From Cupriavidus plantarum (GTDB lineage Bacteria > Pseudomonadota > Gammaproteobacteria > Burkholderiales > Burkholderiaceae), in the NCBI RefSeq assembly GCF_905397285.1, contig NZ_CAJPUX010000003.1:248001-312000 (forward strand): 64,000 nucleotides of DNA, written 5' to 3'. Positions 57,758 through 64,000 of this stretch are shown here, in pieces. Position 1 is the first letter of the stretch. Each line of letters begins with the position of its first letter. The notes beneath the pieces are model-generated. The model was not told the origin of the DNA, searched no databases, and worked only from the letters and a program-made list of their open reading frames with translations. The translations under genes and the position numbers were made by a program.

Positions 57758-58819
57758 CTAACGCGCCGCCTCGCGAATTGCCTCGATCCGCTCGCGGGTG
57801 AGCGGATGCGAGGCGAAGAAATCGCTTCCCTCGTCGTTCTTCTTTTCTGCTCCGGTCTCTACGCCGTTCTCTGCTTGTTTTGCCTTCCCGCCTCGCCGTG
57901 CGTGCGCATCTTCCAGCTGCTGCAGGACATCGGCCAGCGCCGTGACCGGTAGCCGGTTCGCGCGCAGCACGTCAATCGCAAATGCATCGGCCTCGCGCTC
58001 GTGCTCGCGCGAATAGCGCATCGTCAGCATCGCCGCGGGCACGCCCGCGAGAATCGTCGAAAAATCTCCGAATACATACACGGCGGCCGCGCCGATGGCC
58101 GAAGCCTGGATCACCTGCTGCAGGCCATGGCGCTGTGCGACGTGGCCCGCCTCGTGCGCGAGCACGCCCATCATGCCGGCCCCCGTGCCAGCGAGGGCCA
58201 CCAGCTCGTCGGTGACCACGATGGTCCCGCCGGGGAGCGCCAGCGCATTGGGGCCGATGCGCGCGCCCTTGCGGAACTGGATGTCGTAGCGATGGCCGGG
58301 GTCCGCAGGCAGCTTGAGCGCCGCGAAGTTGTCGCGGATTCTGCGTTGATCGGCTTCCGATAGTTTCGTCGCTTCCACCATCCGCGCGTCGAGCGCGTCG
58401 AGCGTCGCCTGTCCCAGTTGCGCCTCGACGGACGCCGGCACCGCGTCGGCCAGGATGCGAGCCCCCCATGGCAGTACGACGTAATAACAGACCGCGCACG
58501 CGGCGACGAGTCCGGCGGCGGCGATGCCGACGAGCCGCCAGCTGTTTTGCGCGCGCGACACCCAGCCCTCGCGATGGCCGGTTGCCGCCAGCAGCGCGTC
58601 AAACGCGGCATGATCGGTGATCTCGCAATAGGCGCCATCGCTGAACGTCACGAGGCGCGGTGCGCGTCGCGTACGTTCGGACACGCGGAGCGAGGCCAGC
58701 GGCGCGCGCCTCATCTCGTGTCCGCGCTCGTCGCGCAGGATGGCGTTGCCGCCCATGACATCGAGCGTGACCGCGTGCGCGCGTGAGGAGCGGGTGTCGT
58801 AGTACGAGGCGGCAACCAT
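57758..58819 (-). CDS. M48 family metallopeptidase, membrane-anchored
   Basis: A 353-residue protein: a cytoplasmic N-terminal domain of about 90 residues, one or two hydrophobic segments at about 95-118 (LVGIAAAGLVAACAVCYYVVLPW), then an M48 domain with HEAGH at 222-226 (H222, E223, H226) and a likely third ligand in REHEREADAFA. The tail carries a charged low-complexity stretch. It lies 12 nt downstream of the DUF898 gene and is probably cotranscribed. Substrate unknown. Confidence 0.87.
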   Translation of the reverse strand: MVAASYYDTRSSRAHAVTLDVMGGNAILRDERGHEMRRAPLASLRVSERTRRAPRLVTFSDGAYCEITDHAAFDALLAATGHREGWVSRAQNSWRLVGIAAAGLVAACAVCYYVVLPWGARILADAVPASVEAQLGQATLDALDARMVEATKLSEADQRRIRDNFAALKLPADPGHRYDIQFRKGARIGPNALALPGGTIVVTDELVALAGTGAGMMGVLAHEAGHVAQRHGLQQVIQASAIGAAAVYVFGDFSTILAGVPAAMLTMRYSREHEREADAFAIDVLRANRLPVTALADVLQQLEDAHARRGGKAKQAENGVETGAEKKNDEGSDFFASHPLTRERIEAIREAAR

Positions 58820-58831
58820 GGCGGTTATCGG

Positions 58832-59878
58832 TCAGAGCGCGATATCGATGTCATACCACTCTGCTGCGGCGTCGCCCAGCGCGCCGACCTGATCGATTTC
58901 GGCCGCGATGAAGTGGTCGAGCGGACCGGCCGCGAGGAGGGTCATCGATTCCACGCAGTAGCGGGTGGTGCGGACGCGGGCGAAGGGCAGGAACAGGCCG
59001 AGTGTCAGCATGATGAGGATCACGTTGGTCAGCATGACGAAGAACAGGCGGCCGGTGCGTACGGTGCTGCGGAAGCGGTGATCCGCGAGCGTCGTGGCGC
59101 TCCAGACCGTGTTCTGCAGCCGCGCGCGATATAACGGCGCCGCGAGCATGAAGGAGAGCCACAGGCCCACGCTGGCGCCGGCAATGGTGGCTGCCGCAGT
59201 TGAGCCCGCCGCCGCGCCAAGGAGGGTGCCGAACAGCGCGCCGAGCACGGCACCGCCGCCCGCCAGCAGAATGCCCATGAGCGACACGGCGAGGTACACG
59301 CGATAGAACGCGCGCACGGGTGCGTGAAACGCAAATGGCGCGGTACCGAAGCGCGCGCGGCCATGCTGGAACTGCTTGAGGCGTTGATGCGCGAAGGGCG
59401 TCAGGATGCCGAGCGTCAGGACCGCCAGCAGCGGGTAGAGCAAAAACACCTTGTACCCTTCACCATCCTCCCCCCGAAACGCAAACCGAAGCCCGCGATA
59501 GCTCGAGTTGGCCAGCCGGAAACGCAGCGAACGCACGAGCAGGAACGGCATGACCGCGGCGACGATCAGCACGACGACGAGCGGCAGGGCGAGGTGGATC
59601 TCGCCGGACAGCTGCAACGCGCCGAACAGCACGAGCGCGATGATGCGGCCCTTGAGGATCGCCAGCGGCTTGCCGTGGTAGTCGAACGTGGCGTTGTCCA
59701 CGCGGGTATTGCGGTAGAAGTACTGCAGCGTCCGCACCTTCGCCCAGGCCGAGTAGATGCCGAACGTCACCATCGTGAGCAGCGTGTTGACGATCCAGAT
59801 CCGAAAGTATTCCGAGCCCGACCCCGTGAACGTGAACGGCAATTCGCGCGACGGTGCCGCGTTGTGTTCCCCTTGCAT
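58832..59878 (-). CDS. DUF898 (YjgN-like) inner-membrane protein
   Basis: A 348-residue polytopic membrane protein. FTGSGSEYFRIWIVNTLLTMVTFGIYSAWAKVRTLQYFYRNT is the DUF898 signature, repeated in weaker form in the second half (FFVMLTNVILIMLTLGLFLPFARVRTTRYCVE). Function is not established. Pairing with an M48 protease gene, as here, recurs in proteobacteria and may mean a shared membrane quality-control role; that is inference. Confidence 0.88.
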   Translation of the reverse strand: MQGEHNAAPSRELPFTFTGSGSEYFRIWIVNTLLTMVTFGIYSAWAKVRTLQYFYRNTRVDNATFDYHGKPLAILKGRIIALVLFGALQLSGEIHLALPLVVVLIVAAVMPFLLVRSLRFRLANSSYRGLRFAFRGEDGEGYKVFLLYPLLAVLTLGILTPFAHQRLKQFQHGRARFGTAPFAFHAPVRAFYRVYLAVSLMGILLAGGGAVLGALFGTLLGAAAGSTAAATIAGASVGLWLSFMLAAPLYRARLQNTVWSATTLADHRFRSTVRTGRLFFVMLTNVILIMLTLGLFLPFARVRTTRYCVESMTLLAAGPLDHFIAAEIDQVGALGDAAAEWYDIDIAL

Positions 59879-60085
59879 GCTGACCTCTCCGTTTTTGTTG
59901 TTTCATCGATGCAACCGTTCCGGCCGGTGCGCCGGTGCCCGCCGAAAGCGCAGGCGACCGCATTGTCGCACTCGCGCGACGGGCTGACGTGACAGATACC
60001 CGACAAATGGGCGCGTGATGCGTGCCGGCAACGCTGCGGTAACGGTGCGACCGCGTCCTCCGGCCGTAACGGGCGAGCAACATTC

Positions 60086-60111
60086 TGTTACATCGAGCGT
60101 CATATGTAACA
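60086..60111. promoter_or_regulatory. TGTTACAT/ATGTAACA inverted repeat
   Basis: Perfect 8-bp arms TGTTACAT (60086-60093) and ATGTAACA (60104-60111) with a 10-nt spacer; a third copy TGTTACAA lies at 60181-60188. The spacing of about two turns between arm centres fits a dimeric regulator on one DNA face. The target gene could be the DUF898-M48 pair or gntR. Confidence 0.4.
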
Positions 60112-60489
60112 AGTTCTCGATCGTCACCATCTATGAAATCAACGAGTTAGGTCGTGTGGCACGGTCTTCGCTATGTCATTTGTTACAAGACACCAACGTA
60201 GAACGGGAAATCGGTGCGGGAGAATCGGTGCCGGACAGCATCGGCACTTGCAGGGGGAGGCGTGGGACTGGCGCCGGTCGAATCAATCTGGTCCACGTGT
60301 GGCTGGCACATCGCCGGTCCGCGATGAGACGCTACGCGGCATCTTTCAGGCGCGGACGACTGTCCTCAGGGAGGGCGACGGTCGTCCGCCGCACCTCGTT
60401 CTCTATCCCTTTTCTTCACCCCTTTTGGCCAACTTCTGGTTTTCCCTCGTTCGGGAAGACACCGGGTTGTCACCCTCGGTCGGCCGCCC

Positions 60490-60504
60490 ATAATTATGAA
60501 TTAT
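60490..60504. promoter_or_regulatory. AT-rich dyad before the GntR gene (autoregulatory operator candidate)
   Basis: ATAATT-ATG-AATTAT is a perfect 6-bp inverted repeat 17 bp before the gntR ATG, in strong contrast to the GC-rich surroundings. FCD-type GntR regulators of malonate genes are known to bind palindromes near their own gene; that this is such a site is inference. Confidence 0.45.
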
Positions 60505-60521
60505 TGCGGCTTGGAGGCGAC

Positions 60522-61223
60522 ATGCGAATCGTCCAGCAGGCGCTGTATCTCGAGGTGGCGGACCGGTTGCGGGCGATGATCGACGATCATGCGCTGATGC
60601 CCGGCGCATGGATCGACGAGGTCGCGCTGGCCGCGTCGCTGGGTATCTCCCGTACGCCGCTGCGAGAGGCGTTGAAAGTGCTTGCGGCCGAAGGGCTCGT
60701 GCGGCTGGAGCCGAGGCGCGGCTGCTTCGTCAACGAGCTGACCGAACAGGACCTCGACGAGATCTTTCCGTTGATGGCGTTGCTCGAGGGCCGTTGCGCC
60801 TATGAGGCCGCGCGCAATGTCACGCAGGACGACCTCGACGCGCTGGAGACGCTGCACGCCGAACTCGCGCGGCACGCGGCCGACGAGCAGATCGACGCGT
60901 ACTACGAGACGAACTACCAGATCCACGAGGCGATCCAGCGGCTGGCCGGCAACCGCTGGCTGTCTGGCGTGGTGAGCGACCTGCGCAAGGTGCTGCGCTT
61001 GTCGCGCCACAAGAGCCTGAAGCTCGAGGGCCGCGTGCACGAGTCGTGCGCCGAGCATTTGTCGGTGTTCTCGGCGCTGAAGGCGCGCGATTCCGAAGGG
61101 GCCGAGGCGCTGATGAAGACGCATGTGCTGCGCCAGCGCGCGGCGTTGCGCATGCTGGATGGCGCGGAGCGCTCGAACGTCGTGCGCATGCCTCTTTCTT
61201 CCCCCGCACCGGAGACGCCATGA
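60522..61223 (+). CDS. GntR-family regulator (FadR/FCD type) of the malonyl-CoA decarboxylase cluster
   Basis: A 233-residue FCD-type GntR protein. The winged helix includes ALAASLGISRTPLREALKVLAAEGLVRLEPRRGCFV; the C-terminal helical FCD domain contains a metal or ligand site with HEAIQRLAGN and HESCAEHLSVFSALKARD. GGAGG lies 5 nt before the ATG. It overlaps the mcd start by ATGA, so it probably controls the cluster in response to malonate or malonyl-CoA. Confidence 0.87.
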   Translation: MRIVQQALYLEVADRLRAMIDDHALMPGAWIDEVALAASLGISRTPLREALKVLAAEGLVRLEPRRGCFVNELTEQDLDEIFPLMALLEGRCAYEAARNVTQDDLDALETLHAELARHAADEQIDAYYETNYQIHEAIQRLAGNRWLSGVVSDLRKVLRLSRHKSLKLEGRVHESCAEHLSVFSALKARDSEGAEALMKTHVLRQRAALRMLDGAERSNVVRMPLSSPAPETP

Positions 61224-62653
61224 CCCTCGATACGACCGAACAGAAAGTCAGCGCGCCGCTCGAGAACGAGCGCGCCGGCGATACGCTGCTCGCGCGATTT
61301 GGCCGGTGGTGGGGCAGGAAAGGCGACGATGCGAATGAAGGCGCCCCATCTGCCGCCGCCAGTGCCGCCACCGCCCAGCTCTCCGCGCTTCCCGTGCTTT
61401 CGGCGCGCGTGCAGCGCCGCCATCGCGAGCAACTGCGGCAATGCTTCGACGCGCGGCTGACCGACGGCGCTGCCAATACCGCCGCGCAGGCCTGGCGGCA
61501 GGAGTACGAGACGGCCCCCGAGCCCGTACGCCAGGCGATGCTGGAGGTGCTGGCGGAGGTCGCGGCCTCGGGCAGCGATGCGGCAGCCACGCACGCCAGT
61601 CCATCCAGCCTGTCGCAGGCGCTGTCCAATGCGCGCATCCGTTTTTTCAAGCGGCTGGCGGCGCTCCATGGCCAGCACGGCGGCAGCGCCTGCGGCCTGC
61701 ATTTCCTCATTCATCTGCGCGCGGACATGCTGCGCTGGCACAAGCGCATTCCGGGCCTGCGCGTGCTTGACGACGACCTCGAGGCGCTGTTCTCCAACTG
61801 GTTCGACGTCGGTCTGCTGGAGCTGCAGCCGATCACGTGGGACTCGCCCGCGTCGCTGCTGGAGAAACTGATCCGCTACGAGGCCGTGCACGAGATTTCG
61901 TCGTGGACCGATCTGCGCAACCGCCTCGACTCCGATCGCCGCTGCTATGCGTTCTTTCACCCGCGCATGCCGCGCGAGCCGCTGATCTTCGTCGAGGTGG
62001 CGTTCGTGCCCGAGATGGCCGCCAATGTGCAGGCGCTGCTCGACGAAGCCGCCCCGCTCGAGGATCTGAGACGCGTGAAGTGGGCGATCTTCTATTCGAT
62101 CTCCAACACGCAGGCCGGGTTGCGCGGCGTGAGCTTCGGCAACTTCCTGCTCAAGCGCGTGATCGAGGAGCTGCAGCGCGAATTTCCCAAGCTCAAGCAA
62201 TTCGCGACCCTGTCCCCGATTCCCGGGTTTGCCGACTGGCTGCGCCGGCAGGATGCCGCCGCCATTGCGGGCGTGCTCGGCGAAAAGCGCGTGGCACGCT
62301 GGACTGAACGGCACGGCGATGCCCCCGCCGACGGCGCGGCGTGGCTTGCCGCGCTCGCGCCCGACAGCACCGACGCGGCGATACGGGATACCGCGCTGAC
62401 GCTGGCCGCGCATTACCTCGTGCGCGAGCAGAAAGACGGGCTGCCCGCCGATGCGGTCGCTCGCTTTCACCTGGGGAACGGTGCCTGCGTGGAACGGCTC
62501 AACTGGGGCGCGGATCTGTCGCGAAAAGGCCGCGCGCAGGGGTGCGGCATGATGGTGAATTACCTTTACGCGCCTGATGCGCTGGATGACAATCTGGCAC
62601 GCCTTGGCGCAGGGAATCCGCGCGTCAGCCGCGCGGTGGGCAAGCTGCTGTGA
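61220..62653 (+). CDS. Malonyl-CoA decarboxylase
   Basis: A 477-residue enzyme releasing CO2 from malonyl-CoA to give acetyl-CoA. The N-terminal helical domain covers about 60-180. The catalytic acetyltransferase-like domain contains YSISNTQAGLRGVSFGNFLLKRVIEEL, the serine in LSPIPGF and the histidine in RFHLGNGA, the dyad known from the family. The ATG overlaps the gntR stop. With the solute receptor and enoyl-CoA hydratase genes downstream it suggests use of malonate or a related dicarboxylate. Confidence 0.92.
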   Translation: MTLDTTEQKVSAPLENERAGDTLLARFGRWWGRKGDDANEGAPSAAASAATAQLSALPVLSARVQRRHREQLRQCFDARLTDGAANTAAQAWRQEYETAPEPVRQAMLEVLAEVAASGSDAAATHASPSSLSQALSNARIRFFKRLAALHGQHGGSACGLHFLIHLRADMLRWHKRIPGLRVLDDDLEALFSNWFDVGLLELQPITWDSPASLLEKLIRYEAVHEISSWTDLRNRLDSDRRCYAFFHPRMPREPLIFVEVAFVPEMAANVQALLDEAAPLEDLRRVKWAIFYSISNTQAGLRGVSFGNFLLKRVIEELQREFPKLKQFATLSPIPGFADWLRRQDAAAIAGVLGEKRVARWTERHGDAPADGAAWLAALAPDSTDAAIRDTALTLAAHYLVREQKDGLPADAVARFHLGNGACVERLNWGADLSRKGRAQGCGMMVNYLYAPDALDDNLARLGAGNPRVSRAVGKLL

Positions 62654-62693
62654 TCGATTGACTTTCCGTTTGAGAGAGAGAGGAGACAGTGCA

Positions 62694-63674
62694 ATGGTTT
62701 TCCATCTGAAAGCGTGCGCGCGGGTGCTAGGGGTAACGGCCGCGGCGATATTGAGCGCGGCGCCCGCGCTGGCCGATACGTGGCCGAGCAAGCCGGTCAC
62801 GGTGATCGTGCCATTCCCGGCCGGCGGCGGCACCGACGCGTTCGCGCGGCCCCTGACGGCCCAGCTGTCGAAGCAGCTCGGCAAGCAGTTCGTGATCGAC
62901 AACCGCGGCGGCGCGGGCGGCACGGTCGGCGCGAGCATCGCCGCGAAGGCGGCGCCGGACGGCTATACCGTCTTCATCGGCGGTGCGCACCATGCGATCG
63001 CGCCGTCGTTCTATCCCAAGCTCGACTACGACATCGAGAAGGACTTCATCCCCATCACGGTGATCGCGCAGCCGCCGCAGGTGGTCGTGGTCAATCCGAA
63101 GGTGCAGGCCAAGACGCTGCAGGAACTCATCGCCTATGCGAAGGCGAACCCGGGCAAGCTCAACTACGGTTCCGCCGGTAACGGATCGTCGCATCATCTG
63201 GCTGGCGAACTGTTCAAGCTCGAAACCAAGACGTTCATCACGCATATCCCGTACAAGGGTGCCGGTCCCGCGCTGTCGGACCTGATCGCGGGTCAGGTCG
63301 ATATTGTGTTCGATGGACTGGGATCGTCCGCGCAGCACATTCGCGGCGGCCGCATCAATGCGCTCGCGGTGGCGGCAACCAAGCGCTCGCCGGCCTTCCC
63401 GAACGTGCCGACCGCGGCCGAGGCCGGCGTGAAGAACTTCGAGGTGTCCACGTGGTATGCGATGTGGGTGCCGAAGAATACGCCGAAGGAGATTGTCGAC
63501 AGGCTTTATGCCGAAACCCGCAAGGCGCTGGACTCGGCCGAGATGAAGGCCATCTGGCTCAACAACGGTTCCGAGATCCCGAACTTCACGCCCGATCAGT
63601 TCGCGCAGTTCCAGCGCGCGGAGATCAAGCGCTGGGCGGAAGTGGTGCAGCGCTCGGGCGCGAAGATCGACTGA
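62694..63674 (+). CDS. Tripartite tricarboxylate transporter substrate-binding protein (Bug family)
   Basis: A 326-residue periplasmic receptor with a signal peptide (cut after ALA, before DTWPSKP). The family start WPSKPVTVIVPFPAGGGTDAFARPL, then YGSAGNGSSHHLAGELFK and HIPYKGAGPALSDLIAGQVDIVFD are diagnostic. Bug proteins are very numerous in Cupriavidus and relatives and bind carboxylates. No TctA/TctB membrane genes are visible here. AGGAGA precedes the ATG. Confidence 0.92.
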   Translation: MVFHLKACARVLGVTAAAILSAAPALADTWPSKPVTVIVPFPAGGGTDAFARPLTAQLSKQLGKQFVIDNRGGAGGTVGASIAAKAAPDGYTVFIGGAHHAIAPSFYPKLDYDIEKDFIPITVIAQPPQVVVVNPKVQAKTLQELIAYAKANPGKLNYGSAGNGSSHHLAGELFKLETKTFITHIPYKGAGPALSDLIAGQVDIVFDGLGSSAQHIRGGRINALAVAATKRSPAFPNVPTAAEAGVKNFEVSTWYAMWVPKNTPKEIVDRLYAETRKALDSAEMKAIWLNNGSEIPNFTPDQFAQFQRAEIKRWAEVVQRSGAKID

Positions 63675-64000
63675 TGAGCGGCACGGTTTCGATCACGCGC
63701 GAAGGCGCGGTTGCCACCGTCACGCTGGCGCACGCGGGCAAGCTCAATGCGATCTCGGTGGACATGTGGCACGCGCTCGCGCGCGGGTTTGCCGAACTGT
63801 CCGCCGATGCCTCGTTGCGATGCGTGGTGATTCGCGGCGCCGACGGCAACTTTGCCGCGGGCGCCGACATCGCGGAGTTTCCCGAGGTGCGCGGCAACGA
63901 AGCCTCGCTGCGGCAATATCACATGGAGACGATCGCGCCCGCGCTCGCGGCCATCAGCGGTTGCGTGCATCCGACCCTCGCCATGATCGAAGGCGTTTGT
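63674..64000 (+). CDS. Enoyl-CoA hydratase/isomerase family protein (partial, 5' end)
   Basis: The first 109 codons of a crotonase-fold protein, cut by the window end. TVTLAHAGKLNAISVDMW, VVIRGADGNFAAGADIAEF (oxyanion-hole AGADI motif) are visible. The ATG overlaps the preceding TGA by one base (TGATG). Its place in the malonyl-CoA decarboxylase cluster suggests acyl-CoA processing. Confidence 0.9.
   Translation, partial: MSGTVSITREGAVATVTLAHAGKLNAISVDMWHALARGFAELSADASLRCVVIRGADGNFAAGADIAEFPEVRGNEASLRQYHMETIAPALAAISGCVHPTLAMIEGVC

Larger units (their letters stand above)
59879..60521 (+). other. Long intergenic region between the DUF898 gene and the GntR gene
   Basis: About 640 bp separate these divergent genes. 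One frame stays open into gntR but has no family features and would start far upstream of a good ribosome-binding site. The region holds three TGTTACA/TGTAACA copies at 60086, 60104 and 60181 and an AT-rich dyad next to gntR. I see no tRNA and no convincing small gene. Confidence 0.5.

Noticed and set aside
60015-60521. A protein extension or small gene before gntR
   Set aside because: The frame lacks recognisable sequence and a ribosome-binding site; GntR starts at MRIVQQALYLEVADRLR after GGAGG.

Overview
The window is about 64 kb of GC-rich chromosome. Gene content and order (nadB next to nadAC, rpmB-rpmG-radC, fkpB-ispH, a cysB/cysI-DUF934-cysHDN-cobA cluster, a hut operon with hutF and hutG, Bug-type solute receptors) point to a betaproteobacterium of the Burkholderiaceae, most likely Cupriavidus or close to it. 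That placement comes from recognising gene families and order, not from a database search. I see no rRNA, CRISPR array, insertion sequence, prophage or integrase. The region reads as ordinary core and metabolic chromosome with one toxin-antitoxin pair.

Layout. 1-4.4 kb: NAD biosynthesis (nadA-nadC, with nadB convergent) and ribosomal proteins L33 and L28. 4.5-6.9 kb: radC, then fkpB-ispH. 6.9-12.4 kb: a complete branched-chain amino acid ABC transporter, livK-HMGF, behind a long leader with several dyads. 12.4-16.1 kb: an acetylornithine-type aminotransferase with a probable arginine attenuator, a flavin/iron-sulfur reductase and an NAD(P)-binding epimerase-like protein. 16.1-27.4 kb: histidine utilisation. 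A NitT/TauT-type ABC importer, the HutC repressor and hutH-U-D-I-F-G give the five-step route to glutamate and formate. Matching HutC-like sites in front of the importer and hutH tie the two units together. 27.4-32.6 kb: aspartate 4-decarboxylase with two AspT exchangers, the second broken by a frameshift. 32.8-39.5 kb: an M48 lipoprotein peptidase, a HigBA-like toxin-antitoxin pair, an SDR, tRNA-Leu(CAA), an HNH protein, a hydrolase, a hydroxyacid dehydrogenase and a methyltransferase.

39.5-48.2 kb: assimilatory sulfate reduction: a CysB-type regulator, a TSUP permease, sulfite reductase, DUF934, APS reductase, ATP sulfurylase subunits, and siroheme synthesis by uroporphyrinogen methyltransferase and CbiX. 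CysN carries no APS kinase domain and CysH has the cysteine set of APS reductases, so the route goes directly from APS to sulfite. 48.2-54.1 kb: envelope and housekeeping genes lptF-lptG, pepA, holC, a repeat-bearing hypothetical and lgt. 54.1-57.7 kb: a LysR regulator divergent from ilvD, and a lone fimbrial-type protein. 57.7-59.9 kb: an M48 membrane peptidase with a DUF898 protein. 60-64 kb: a malonyl-CoA decarboxylase cluster (GntR, mcd, Bug receptor, enoyl-CoA hydratase), cut by the window end.

The most interesting signals are regulatory. They are a leader of about 180 nt in front of the aminotransferase gene, with an arginine-rich mini-ORF and mutually exclusive hairpins; the dyad-rich liv leader; the shared HutC sites; and a LysR-type dyad between the regulator and ilvD. 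I did not find a clearly new multi-gene system.
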